Assembly: GCA_903893315.1 (NCBI GenBank)
Contig: CAITLU010000039.1
Coordinates: forward strand, 25,527-89,526
DNA length: 64,000 bases
DNA from: an uncultured bacterium
Lineage (GTDB): Bacteria > Desulfobacterota > Binatia > UBA1149 > CAITLU01
Reading direction: 5' to 3'
In this document: positions 16,883 to 25,559 of the stretch, piece by piece
How the letters are laid out: each line of letters opens with the position of its first letter
Numbering within the stretch: the first letter of the stretch is position 1
Notes under the pieces: model-generated
Told to the model about the DNA's origin: nothing
Seen by the model: only the letters and a program-made list of their open reading frames with translations
Databases searched by the model: none
Position numbers and translations under genes: made by a program

Positions 16883-18094
16883 ATGGGATTCACGGACATT
16901 GAAGTAGAACTCTGCGAAGAAGACCGGTCGGTTCGTGATCTGGCCCACAAGTTCGCGGCCGAGGTCCTGAGGCCAGCCGGCCGGATCCTCGATCGGCTGG
17001 CTGATCCCGCCGATGTCATCGCGCCGCGTTCGGTGCTGTGGGACGTTTTTGACAAGTTTCGCGCCTTGGGTCTCGACGCACTGGCGGACGACCCCGCGCT
17101 GGTCGGAACGCCGCGTCTGGCCCGCATTCAGGCCATGGTCTCGGAAGAACTCGGATGGGGAGACACGGGACTGGCGATCAGCCTGGGCGTGTGCGGTTTC
17201 CCCGCGATGTTCGCGCGCCTGCTGGGGCGCCCCGAACTGATTGAGCGCTTCGCCGCTCCCGGCAGTCGCGAGATAGGCTGCTGGGCGATCACCGAACCCA
17301 ACCACGGCAGCGACGTGCTCGCGTTCAACCAGCCGTTCTTCGACTCACCGAAGATCCGCGCCGACTGCATCGCGACCAAGGACGGTGATCACTACGTGAT
17401 TCGCGGGCAGAAGGCAGCGTGGGTTTCCAACGGTTCGATCGCGACCGTGGCGACCTTGTTCTGCAATCTCGATCCCGCGCACGGACTGCGCGACGGTGGT
17501 GTTGCGCTGGTACCGCTGGACCTGCCCGGAGTGTCGCGCGGCGTTCCTCTCGACAAGATGGGACAGCGCGCTCTGAACCAGGGTGAAATCTTCTTCGACG
17601 AAGTGCGAATCCCCGCCGATTACATGGTGGTCGGCAGCGATTCCTACCGGATGGTGTCCGACATGGTGCTGACGATGGCCAACGCTTCGATGGGCGTGAC
17701 CTTCGTGGGACTTGCACGTGCGGCACTCGAGCACGCGGTGGCCTACGCGCAGGAGCGCGTGCAGGGCGGGGTGCCGATCATCAATCACCAGGCGGTCAAG
17801 ATGAAGATCTTCCGCATGTTCCAGCAGACCGAAGCCGCGCGGGCGCTGGCGCGTCGCGCGTACATCTACAATGCTTCCCAGCAGCCGCCGTTGCTTGAGT
17901 ACTCGATCGCTTCGAAGACGTTCTCCACCCAGACCGCTTTCGACGTCGCGCACACCGCCGTGACCGTCTACGGCGGCAACGGCATGAGTCGCGAATATCC
18001 CGTCGAGAAGCTGCTGCGCGACGCGCGTGCGTCGCTGATCGAAGACGGCTGCAACGACATCCTGGGACTTGTCGCGGCCGACAGGCTCTACTGA
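16883..18094 (+). CDS. Acyl-CoA dehydrogenase family protein (unusual catalytic motif)
   Basis: 403 residues. It has the three-part ACAD fold with SEELGWGDTGLAISLGV, the FAD/substrate segment GCWAITEPNHGSDV, the beta-domain AAWVSNGSIATVATLF and the C-terminal YGGNGMSREYPVEKLLRDARASLIEDG. Where usual enzymes have Tyr-Glu-Gly with the catalytic base, this one reads Glu387-Asp388-Gly. The paralogue at 39205 has the same change. AAGGGG precedes the ATG. It heads a plus-strand cluster with a nitroreductase, thiolase, ligase and TetR regulator, suggesting catabolism of a specific acyl chain. Confidence 0.92.
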   Translation: MGFTDIEVELCEEDRSVRDLAHKFAAEVLRPAGRILDRLADPADVIAPRSVLWDVFDKFRALGLDALADDPALVGTPRLARIQAMVSEELGWGDTGLAISLGVCGFPAMFARLLGRPELIERFAAPGSREIGCWAITEPNHGSDVLAFNQPFFDSPKIRADCIATKDGDHYVIRGQKAAWVSNGSIATVATLFCNLDPAHGLRDGGVALVPLDLPGVSRGVPLDKMGQRALNQGEIFFDEVRIPADYMVVGSDSYRMVSDMVLTMANASMGVTFVGLARAALEHAVAYAQERVQGGVPIINHQAVKMKIFRMFQQTEAARALARRAYIYNASQQPPLLEYSIASKTFSTQTAFDVAHTAVTVYGGNGMSREYPVEKLLRDARASLIEDGCNDILGLVAADRLY

Positions 18095-18143
18095 TGACAG
18101 ACGCGACCGCTGGCTTTTCCAGGATCGCCATACAGGAGGGATG

Positions 18144-18932
18144 ATGGAACTCAGAGAAGTAATCGGCAGCAGGCGCTCGATCCGTTTCCTGCTTCCCTAC
18201 AAGCCGGTCGAGCCCGAGAAGATCCAGCGCATGCTCGAGGCCGCGCGTATTGCCTCGCACTGGGGCAACGTGCAGAGCCTGCGCGCGCTGGTCGTCTTTC
18301 GCGACAGCGCTCCGCGGGAGACTCTCGACGCACTGCAGGCGCCGATCGCGGGCTTCCAGATTCGTCTGGCCCCGGTCGTCATCGTCTGGTACGTCGAGAC
18401 GCAGGCGGTCGACGAGCAGTCAGACCGCTTGCGCGAACTTCTCGGTGCCGGCGCACTCGGCTTCGGAGAGAACAAGAAGGAAGCGCTCGAGAAGCAGCTC
18501 ATCCCGATCTTCGACAACCTTCGCGAGACGCTCAAGCAGCCCGGTCTGAACGAGATCGATTGCGGACAGGGGATCGCGCAGGCCACGCTGATGGCCTTCG
18601 AGCAGGGGCTCGGAACCTGCTGTCTGGGTACGCCCTACGGAGAGCAGATTCGCCAGGGCCTCGGGCTTCCCGCTACCTGCAGGGTACTGCTGCTGCAGAC
18701 CGTCGGGTATCCGGCCGAGAGCGCCGAAGCCGGCGGCCAGCGGCCGCGCCAGCCCTTCGAGAGGCTCTTCCAGATGAACAGCTACGCGACACCTTTCCCC
18801 CGCTCGCAGGAGGTGGTAGCCGAACTGCGCAGCGACGGGATGCTGCAAGCCCCCGCGCCGCTGCCGTGGCGTGAGGCCGAACTTGAGTATCTGAAGAAGG
18901 CGCTCGGGTTGAAAGGCCACGGGCTGATTTGA
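18144..18932 (+). CDS. Nitroreductase family protein
   Basis: 262-residue FMN-dependent nitroreductase-fold protein. The N-terminus MELREVIGSRRSIRFLLPYKP is the classic family start, with the FMN-phosphate-binding Arg-Arg/Ser-Ile-Arg. The middle has GIAQATLMAFEQGLGTCCLGTPYGEQIRQ, followed by VLLLQTVGYPAES. AGGAGG lies 4 bases before the ATG at 18144; a second ATG at 18141 is too close to it, and a longer frame reaches into the preceding gene. It may reduce an enone or a C=C bond in the pathway served by the cluster, which is inference. Confidence 0.88.
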   Translation: MELREVIGSRRSIRFLLPYKPVEPEKIQRMLEAARIASHWGNVQSLRALVVFRDSAPRETLDALQAPIAGFQIRLAPVVIVWYVETQAVDEQSDRLRELLGAGALGFGENKKEALEKQLIPIFDNLRETLKQPGLNEIDCGQGIAQATLMAFEQGLGTCCLGTPYGEQIRQGLGLPATCRVLLLQTVGYPAESAEAGGQRPRQPFERLFQMNSYATPFPRSQEVVAELRSDGMLQAPAPLPWREAELEYLKKALGLKGHGLI

Positions 18933-19034
18933 AGAACGGGCGAGGCCCGACGCTGAACCACGACGGTGCGGGCACCGGCCGACACCGAGCAACGACGACG
19001 CGTGCCTCTGGCCACGCGCAGGGAGACTGAAGAC

Positions 19035-20267
19035 ATGAAGCAGAACGCAATCGTCGCCGGAGTCGGCATGACCCATTTCGGCAAACACCTGGACATCGGA
19101 CTCAAGGCGATCGGAACCGAAGCCGTCCAGGCCGCTGTCAAGGACGCCGGGATCTCCCTCGACGACATCCAGGCCGCGTATGTCGGCAATGCCGCCGCCG
19201 GGCTCGTCACCGGGCAGGAGTGCATCCGCGGTCAGGTGATCCTTCGCTCGATCGGTCTTGGCCGCATTCCCGTCGTCAACGTCGAGAACGCCTGCGCGAG
19301 CGGATCGACGGCCTTTCATCAGGCCGTGTCGATGGTGACCGCGGGAGCCTACGACATCGTGCTCGCCCTGGGTGCCGAGAAGCTCTACAGCGAAGACCGC
19401 AAGAAGAGTTTCAGCGCGTTTTCGGGAGCCGTCGACGTCGAACTCATGCAGATGATCATGGAGAGCCTGCAGCAGAGCGCGGCCAAGGGCGGCGCGAGCG
19501 CGGGTTCGTCGGGCGCCGGCGAGAAGCGCTCCATGTTCATGGACATCTATGCCGCCGCGGCGCGCTCGCACATGGAGCGCTACGGCACCACGGCCGAGCA
19601 GTTCGCGATGGTTTCGTCGAAGAACTCGCTGCACGGCAGCCTCAACCCGCGCGCGCAGTTTCGCGAAGAATTGACCGTTGAGCAGGTGCTGGCGTCACCG
19701 ATGATAGCCGAGCCGCTCACGCGTCCGATGTGTTCGCCGATCGGTGACGGCGCCGCCGCGGTCATCCTGGTCAGCGAGCGCAAGGCGCGCGAACTCGGCA
19801 TCACCAAGCCGGTGCGCGTGGTTTCTAGCGTTCTGCGTTCGGGTTGGGACCACGGTTTCGACGAAGACGGTTGCGGCGATGTCTGCGCACGCGAAGTCTA
19901 CGAAGAAGCGGGGGTTGGTCCCGAGGGCATCAACGTCGTCGAGTTGCACGACGCTTCGGCGCCGGGCGAGATCTTCGCGTACGAATACCTCGGGCTGTGT
20001 CCCAAAGGTGAAGGCGGACGCCTGGTCGAAGCCGGCGTGACGCGCCTCGGCGGACGCCAGCCGGTCAACACCTCGGGCGGTCTGCTGCGCAAGGGCCATC
20101 CGGTCGGCGCTACCGGCGCCGCGCAGATCGTCGAACTGACAGAACAACTCCAGGGCCGCTCGGGCGCACGCCAGGTGGCCGGAGCGCGCGTCGGTATGGC
20201 CCAGAACGGCGGCGGTAACATCGGTACCGACGTCGCTGCGATGGTCATCTCGGTTCTGCGGGTCTGA
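19035..20267 (+). CDS. Thiolase family protein (SCP-x / lipid-transfer type)
   Basis: 410 residues. It has the nucleophile region VENACASGSTAFHQAV (Cys about 89) and the histidine motif GHPVGATGAAQIVELTEQL. The second thiolase cysteine near the C-terminus is not seen; the segment reads MAQNGGGNIGTDVAAMV instead. That pattern is common in SCP-x-like thiolases and in thiolase-fold aldolases of steroid side-chain degradation. The start at 19035 (MKQNAIVAGVGMTHFG) is the family start. A hairpin lies just after the stop. Confidence 0.9.
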   Translation: MKQNAIVAGVGMTHFGKHLDIGLKAIGTEAVQAAVKDAGISLDDIQAAYVGNAAAGLVTGQECIRGQVILRSIGLGRIPVVNVENACASGSTAFHQAVSMVTAGAYDIVLALGAEKLYSEDRKKSFSAFSGAVDVELMQMIMESLQQSAAKGGASAGSSGAGEKRSMFMDIYAAAARSHMERYGTTAEQFAMVSSKNSLHGSLNPRAQFREELTVEQVLASPMIAEPLTRPMCSPIGDGAAAVILVSERKARELGITKPVRVVSSVLRSGWDHGFDEDGCGDVCAREVYEEAGVGPEGINVVELHDASAPGEIFAYEYLGLCPKGEGGRLVEAGVTRLGGRQPVNTSGGLLRKGHPVGATGAAQIVELTEQLQGRSGARQVAGARVGMAQNGGGNIGTDVAAMVISVLRV

Positions 20268-20279
20268 TCCACGAAGTCA

Positions 20280-20329
20280 GGAACGAGTTCCCGTACCGCA
20301 CCGCACTGCGGGCGACGGGAACTCGTTCC
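20280..20329. terminator. Long GC-rich hairpin after the thiolase gene
   Basis: A 15-bp perfect stem (20280-20294 with 20315-20329) plus an inner CCGCA/TGCGG stem. It sits 12 bases after the thiolase stop and 30 bases before the next gene. There is no T-run. It may be a terminator, attenuator or mRNA-stabilising structure. Confidence 0.6.
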
Positions 20330-20359
20330 GACATTCCGAGCGTCACGAGGAGTAGAGCG

Positions 20360-21982
20360 ATGCGCGAACCCAGCCTGTTCATCATGGCCGACATCATACG
20401 CGAGAAGGCGAAGGCCCAGCCCGATCACAAGGTGCTGACCTTCGAGCATCTGAGTCTCGATGACGAAGCCACGCCCGACGAGGTGCGCACCTACAGTCAG
20501 CTTTCCGAGAACGCCGATCGCATCGCCGCCGCTCTGGTCGCTTACGGCATGCAGCGCGGTGATCGCTTCGGACTCATGATGCGTAACCATCCCGAGTACG
20601 TGGAGACGATGATCGCTGCGTCGATCACCGGCTGCGTGATGGTTCCGCTCGATCCTCGCATTCGCGGTGACAAGCTCGCGTTCATGCTGCGCAATGCCGG
20701 TTGCCGCGGCATGGTGTGCGGCGATTACTGCTTGGTCGAAGTCGCCGCCGTGCGAGAGAAGTGCCCGGATCTGCGCTGGGTGCTGGCTCTGGAGACCGGC
20801 GAGGGCGTGCCTGCGACTACGGTGGCATCGACCCGCGGTGCCGATTCGATGCGCGGCGTGCTGGCAAAGCCGGCAGCGCCGATTGAAGTCAGACTCGAGT
20901 CGGGCGCGGATCCGCTGCAGATCATCTACACTTCCGGTACCACCGGCGATCCCAAGGGCGTGGTGTTTCCCAACGACCGCTTCGGCTCGATGGCGATGCT
21001 CGGCATGATCGCCGGCTACGGCAGCGACGAGCGTCCTTACACCGGGCTGTCGCTCACTCACGGCAACGCGCAGGCCATCACGTTGGCTCCGACGCTGGTG
21101 ATGGGCCTGCACGCGGTGTTCAGCCGCAAGTTCACCAAGTCGCGTCTGTGGGACGTGTGCCGCCGCCACGGCTGCACGGTGTTCTCACTGCTCGGCGGTA
21201 TGGCCACGGCGATCTACAGCGAGCCGGTGAGGCCGAACGACGCCGACAACCCGGTGCGCTTCGTAACCAGCGCGGGGATGCCGTCTGGCATCTGGGAGTC
21301 TTTCGAGAAGCGCTTCGACGTCCACGTCTTCGAATGGTACGGGGCGGTCGAAGGAGGACTTGCGTTCAACCCGGTCGGCAAAGGTCCGATCGGATCGTTC
21401 GGCAAACCGGCTCCGGGACTCGAGATGAAGGTACTCGACGAGAACGACAACGAGTGTGCGCCCGGAGTGATGGGCGAAATATGTTCGCGTCCGGCCGGCG
21501 CCAGCGCCAGCGTCGATTACTACGGCAACGAGAAAGCTTCCAAGGACAAGACCCGCGGCGGCTGGTTGCGCAGCGGCGACATCGGCCACACCGACGACCA
21601 CGGCTGGTTCTTCTTCGACTTCCGCAGCGGCGGAGGCATTCGTCACAACGGTGACTTCGTCCACTCCGGCTTCGTCGAGAAGGCCATCGCCGAGCATCAT
21701 TCGGTGAGCGACGTGTTCGTTTACGGCATCGCGGCGGCTTCGGGAGCGCCGGGCGAAAAAGACGTGGTCGCTGCGGTGGTCCCTTCCGATCCGAAGAACT
21801 TCGATCCGGCGGCTCTGTTCGCCGAGTGCCGCCGAACGCTCGAGTCGAACTTCGTGCCTTCGTATCTGCAAGTCGTGGCGGAGATTCCGAAGACGGCGTC
21901 GGAAAAACCCCAGGAGCGTTTCCTGCTGGACGCTTTCGACCCTGCGGCTGCGAACGTTTTTGCGGAGCGGACTGCGGCTTGA
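20360..21982 (+). CDS. AMP-forming acyl-CoA synthetase
   Basis: 540-residue ANL-superfamily ligase. P-loop IIYTSGTTGDPKGVVFPN (about 189-206), FEWYGAVEGGLAFNP as the A5 region, RSGDIGHTDDHGWFFFDFR as A7/A8 and a C-terminal lysine region KTASEKPQERFLL, in which the usual Gly-Lys catalytic context is degenerate. It resembles CaiC-like and steroid-associated ligases. GAGGAG precedes the ATG. Its place after the thiolase suggests it activates the substrate of the same pathway. Confidence 0.9.
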   Translation: MREPSLFIMADIIREKAKAQPDHKVLTFEHLSLDDEATPDEVRTYSQLSENADRIAAALVAYGMQRGDRFGLMMRNHPEYVETMIAASITGCVMVPLDPRIRGDKLAFMLRNAGCRGMVCGDYCLVEVAAVREKCPDLRWVLALETGEGVPATTVASTRGADSMRGVLAKPAAPIEVRLESGADPLQIIYTSGTTGDPKGVVFPNDRFGSMAMLGMIAGYGSDERPYTGLSLTHGNAQAITLAPTLVMGLHAVFSRKFTKSRLWDVCRRHGCTVFSLLGGMATAIYSEPVRPNDADNPVRFVTSAGMPSGIWESFEKRFDVHVFEWYGAVEGGLAFNPVGKGPIGSFGKPAPGLEMKVLDENDNECAPGVMGEICSRPAGASASVDYYGNEKASKDKTRGGWLRSGDIGHTDDHGWFFFDFRSGGGIRHNGDFVHSGFVEKAIAEHHSVSDVFVYGIAAASGAPGEKDVVAAVVPSDPKNFDPAALFAECRRTLESNFVPSYLQVVAEIPKTASEKPQERFLLDAFDPAAANVFAERTAA

Positions 21983-22023
21983 GCGGGTGCAGGTCCAGCG
22001 CGGCTGTTGCGCCCGTCTGCGCC

Positions 22024-22641
22024 GTGCCGGAACTGGGCAAGCGCCAACGCAACGCGATCCGCAACCGCCAGGCGATCTTGTCGGCGGCTCGCGACGTATT
22101 CAGCGAACTCGGCTACGGCGCCGCGACGATCCGCGACATCGTGCGCCGCACCGATCTGGCCGCCGGCACCTTCTACAACTACTTCCCCGACAAAGAGTCG
22201 GTGCTGCAGGAGATCCTCGAGGATTTCGCCGGCCGCGTCAGGCGGCGGGCGCACGCGGCACGCATGGAAGCGCGCACACTCGAGGACCTGATGCGGTCGT
22301 CGTTCCTGACCTGCTTTCGGCTTTACGCGGAGGAGAAGACGCTGGTCGCGATGATGGCGCGCAACGCCGGCGAAGTGCCGTTGATGGCTTCCGGAGCCAT
22401 CCTGGAGCCTGCCATCGCCGAACTGGTCGCCGATCTTCGTGCCAAAGAGCGTGAGGGCATCGTGCCTCACCTCGACGTCGAGCGCACCGCGCGAGCCGCT
22501 GTCGCGCTGGCGACCGAACTCGGCCTCCACATGCTTTCGCGCAAGCCTCTCGACATCGAAGGCACCGCCGACTTCGCAGCCCGCTTCATGCTCGGCGGTA
22601 CCCTTGCTGTCGCCGGATCAGCGCTGACCAGGACTTTCTGA
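22024..22641 (+). CDS. TetR family transcriptional regulator
   Basis: About 205 residues. The N-terminal DNA-binding domain (RQAILSAARDVFSELGYGAATIRDIVRRTDLAAGTFYNYFPDKESVL) is intact, followed by a helical ligand domain. It closes the acyl-CoA cluster and probably represses it in response to an acyl-CoA or free acid, by analogy with FadR/PsrA-like TetR proteins. The start is unclear: I use the GTG at 22024; a TTG at 21979 overlapping the ligase stop is an alternative. No Shine-Dalgarno is evident for either. Confidence 0.85.
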   Translation: MPELGKRQRNAIRNRQAILSAARDVFSELGYGAATIRDIVRRTDLAAGTFYNYFPDKESVLQEILEDFAGRVRRRAHAARMEARTLEDLMRSSFLTCFRLYAEEKTLVAMMARNAGEVPLMASGAILEPAIAELVADLRAKEREGIVPHLDVERTARAAVALATELGLHMLSRKPLDIEGTADFAARFMLGGTLAVAGSALTRTF

Positions 22642-22691
22642 ATAATCCGGGTGTGCAGACGCGCATGCGGCGCTCCGGCATCGCCTGATGT

Positions 22692-24176
22692 TCAGTTGGA
22701 GTCTGGTGCGGCGGTGCGCGGAGTGCCGTTGCGCAGGCGGCTGTGGTGCACTCCGTAGGTGAAGTAGATCGCCAGGCCGATCGCCATCCACACGATGAGC
22801 CGCAGCCAGTTGGCCCAACCGAGCGAGAACATCAGCAGCAGGTTGGCGCCGATTCCGAGCAGTGGCACCAGCGGCACCAGCGGGGTGCGGAAGGGGCGCC
22901 GCACGTCCGGCCGCGTGCGGCGCATGATCATAATCGCCCCGCACACGATGACGAACGCGAACAGCGTGCCGATGTTGACGAGTTCCGAGAGCACCCTGAG
23001 CGGAAACAGCGCGGCCACAGTCGCAACGCATGCGCCGGTCAGCATGGTCGACAGATGCGGTGTGCGAAAGCGCGGATGGATAGCCGCGAAGACTTTTGTC
23101 GGCAGCAGTCCGTCGCGAGCCATCGCCAGCAGCACGCGGGCCTGGCTGAGCATCATGACGAGCAGCACGCTGGTGATGCCGGCCACCGCGCCGAGCGAAA
23201 TGATGAGGGTAGCCGTTCCCAGCCCGTAGTGCGCGAAGGCCTCGGCGAGCGGCGCGTCGACGTTGATCTCAGGCGTCGGAACCATGCCGGTCAGTACCGC
23301 CGCCACCGCGATGTAGAGAATGGTACAGATCCCCAGCGAACCCAGCAGGGCCAGCGGCACGTCTCGTTCCGGGTTGCGCGCTTCCTCGGCGTGGGTGCTG
23401 ATCGAATCGAAGCCGATGTAAGCGAAGAACACATAGCCGGCGCCGCGCAGGGTTCCGCTCATGCCCTGGGGAAAGAACGGGTGCCAGTTGGCCGGGTTGA
23501 CGTGCGGAATGCCGGCGAAGATGACGAACAGCACGACGCCGAGCTTGAGCGCAACGATCGCCACGTTCAGTCCAGAACTTTCGCGGATCCCTCTTACCAG
23601 CACGAGGGTCAGCACTACGACGATCGCCGCTGCGGGAAGGTCGAATACGATCGGAATGCCGCCGATGTGCCAGGCCGCGGCCAGCACCTGCGGCGAGGCG
23701 CTGAACGGATCTATCGCCAGCGGTCCCGGCACGTGGATGTCGAACAGTGCCAGGAAAGACTGGAAGTAGTGCGACCAGCCGTGTGCCACGGCGCACGAAG
23801 CTACCGCGTACTCCAGGATCAGGTCCCAGCCGATGATCCAGGCGAACAGTTCGCCGAGGGTTGCGTAAGCGTATGTGTAAGCGCTTCCCGCCACCGGGAT
23901 CATCGCTGCAAATTCCGCGTAGCACAGTCCGGCCAGTGCGCAGCCGATTCCCGACAGGACGAACGACAACATCAGTGAAGGGCCGGCGTAGTCGTGTGCA
24001 GCCAGACCGGTCAGCACGAAGATGCCCGCGCCGATGATCGCGCCGACTCCGAGCGCGGTCAGCGCTACCGGTCCCAGGACGCGGTGCAGACGGTCGTGGG
24101 CCGCCAACTCGGCATGGAGAAGTTCGACGGACTTACGGGCGAAAAGAGAACTTGCCAAACTGCGCGGGATTAACAC
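22692..24176 (-). CDS. APC superfamily amino-acid permease (CAT/YhdG type)
   Basis: 494 residues with 12 or more hydrophobic helices. The signature first helix is LGVGAIIGAGIFVLTG, followed by the CAT-type CALAGLCYAEFAAMIPVAGSAYTYAYATLGELFAWIIGWDL and later FFAYIGFDSISTHAEEARNPERDVP. It should import cationic or other amino acids across the inner membrane. The start is a GTG at 24176, with GAGG 5 bases upstream; that ribosome site lies inside a 17-bp palindrome. Confidence 0.92.
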   Translation of the reverse strand: MLIPRSLASSLFARKSVELLHAELAAHDRLHRVLGPVALTALGVGAIIGAGIFVLTGLAAHDYAGPSLMLSFVLSGIGCALAGLCYAEFAAMIPVAGSAYTYAYATLGELFAWIIGWDLILEYAVASCAVAHGWSHYFQSFLALFDIHVPGPLAIDPFSASPQVLAAAWHIGGIPIVFDLPAAAIVVVLTLVLVRGIRESSGLNVAIVALKLGVVLFVIFAGIPHVNPANWHPFFPQGMSGTLRGAGYVFFAYIGFDSISTHAEEARNPERDVPLALLGSLGICTILYIAVAAVLTGMVPTPEINVDAPLAEAFAHYGLGTATLIISLGAVAGITSVLLVMMLSQARVLLAMARDGLLPTKVFAAIHPRFRTPHLSTMLTGACVATVAALFPLRVLSELVNIGTLFAFVIVCGAIMIMRRTRPDVRRPFRTPLVPLVPLLGIGANLLLMFSLGWANWLRLIVWMAIGLAIYFTYGVHHSRLRNGTPRTAAPDSN

Positions 24177-24192
24177 GCGACCTCAGGTCGCG
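24176..24192. promoter_or_regulatory. 17-bp palindrome over the permease ribosome-binding site
   Basis: CGCGACCTCAGGTCGCG has perfect 8-bp arms around one central base. It overlaps the first base of the GTG start and contains the Shine-Dalgarno. It could be a protein operator, since its centre is too tight for an RNA hairpin. A second perfect palindrome, GCTACCGGTAGC, lies at 24213-24224. Confidence 0.5.
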
Positions 24193-24443
24193 CAACGACG
24201 CAGCGCGCTCCTGCTACCGGTAGCGGACAGGTAGAGCCGGACGGGTCGAGCGGAACTGAGGCGCGGGCCGTCTGCAGATGGGAACGAGAGCCGGGAGAAT
24301 CGGTCGATACGATCCGCCGGAAGCGATTGAGATCCACTTTGAAGCAGGCGTGCGCGAGCCAGTCACGAGTTCCGGAGGTGGCACGCCTGAGGTCTGCGCG
24401 CGGCGCCTGCGGGGATTCTCGCGGCAGGTGACACGCGCCCGAC

Positions 24444-25550
24444 TCACCTCACCGACAGGATCAGGCCGCGGCTCGGCGCCGTAGTGCCGGCGATCATTTC
24501 GTCGAGGGCCTTTCGCGAAGCCTCGGCGCTGACGACGTGTTCGATCGAGACTGAACCCGCGACTTCCTTCGCGATGCGAGCTGACTCGCCGAAGGCCCGC
24601 CGCAGCAGTTCGCCGGGGCCCCACTCCTCGTCGCGCTTCATGAACTGGGCAGGGGCGAAGAAGAGCGTCGGCTCCGCGCCCGGCAGCGTTCTCTGGCGGC
24701 CGCGTTCCTGCCAGTGGGTCACGCCCACGATGCTGCTCAGCACGAGGTTTTCGCCGAAGTGTTCGTGCACCGAGGCGATGGTGTTAGCCGATCCTGACAT
24801 GTCCACCAGTGCCGTGGCGACACTCGGATCGAGATCGGTGACGCGATCGTAGGGCAGCACCGCGTCGAAGGTTCCCAGACCTTTGCAGAAGTCGATGTTC
24901 GCCGTCGATGTGAGTCCGACTATGTGCACCGGGTGGGCAGCGTCCCGTGCGAGCAGGTTGGCGAGACCGAACCCGGTCTTCGAGGAAGCGCTGGTGAGCA
25001 CCACCTGACGTGCACCGAAGAACGCGTTGTCGCCCAGCCAGTCCTGAAGGACGAAGGAAGTGGCGAAGAGGGGGAACATCAACGAACGCTGGTCTTCCAT
25101 CGCGCGCAGCTCCGGCGGGTCGTGGTCGACGCGTTGGTAGCTGTTGTAGACTCCGGGAAGGTCACGCCTGTGGGGCGTGTCGTCTATCCATGACGACTGC
25201 GTGACCGAGGAGGGACGCAGCACGGCATGAGAAGCCATCGGAAGGAAGCCCCAGATCCTTTCTCCTTCGCGGACGGCGTGCGTGCGCGATTCGACGACGT
25301 CAGCGAAGCCCCACACCGGAATGATCCCCCACGTGTCGTCGACCGGGTAGAACTTCCAGTAACCGAACATGTCGCCGATCACGGCGTAGCTGACGTTGTT
25401 GGCGGTCAGTGCAAAGCGGTCAACGGCCACGCGGATTTCGCCGTCCTCGAGGATCGCAGCGGGCCGGTACGCCACCCGCGTTTTGCCGAGTTTCCTGCGC
25501 TGGATCTGGATCTCGATCGTCGGTGCTGTGCTCTCTGAAGATACGCTCAT
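24444..25550 (-). CDS. DUF2855 family protein
   Basis: 368 residues. The start (MSVSSES...) is followed by QRRKLGKTRVA, then RFALTANNVSYAVIGDMFGYWKFYP and WGIIPVWGFADVVES. The central LTSASSKTGFGLANLLA resembles the nucleotide-binding turn of medium-chain dehydrogenases. This is the DUF2855 family, MDR-like proteins of unknown reaction. It is the last gene of the EmrAB-like operon, starting 9 bases after the outer-membrane-factor stop, which suggests it modifies or senses something the pump exports. Confidence 0.85.
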   Translation of the reverse strand: MSVSSESTAPTIEIQIQRRKLGKTRVAYRPAAILEDGEIRVAVDRFALTANNVSYAVIGDMFGYWKFYPVDDTWGIIPVWGFADVVESRTHAVREGERIWGFLPMASHAVLRPSSVTQSSWIDDTPHRRDLPGVYNSYQRVDHDPPELRAMEDQRSLMFPLFATSFVLQDWLGDNAFFGARQVVLTSASSKTGFGLANLLARDAAHPVHIVGLTSTANIDFCKGLGTFDAVLPYDRVTDLDPSVATALVDMSGSANTIASVHEHFGENLVLSSIVGVTHWQERGRQRTLPGAEPTLFFAPAQFMKRDEEWGPGELLRRAFGESARIAKEVAGSVSIEHVVSAEASRKALDEMIAGTTAPSRGLILSVR

Positions 25551-25559
25551 CGTGTTCTC

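Noticed and set aside
18420..19634. 404-codon minus-strand frame spanning the nitroreductase and thiolase genes
   Set aside because: Crosses two well-supported genes, has no recognisable domain and no plausible start signal.
24193..24443. Possible small gene between the DUF2855 and permease genes
   Set aside because: Short frames exist on both strands but none has a ribosome site or family likeness; the region instead holds palindromes.
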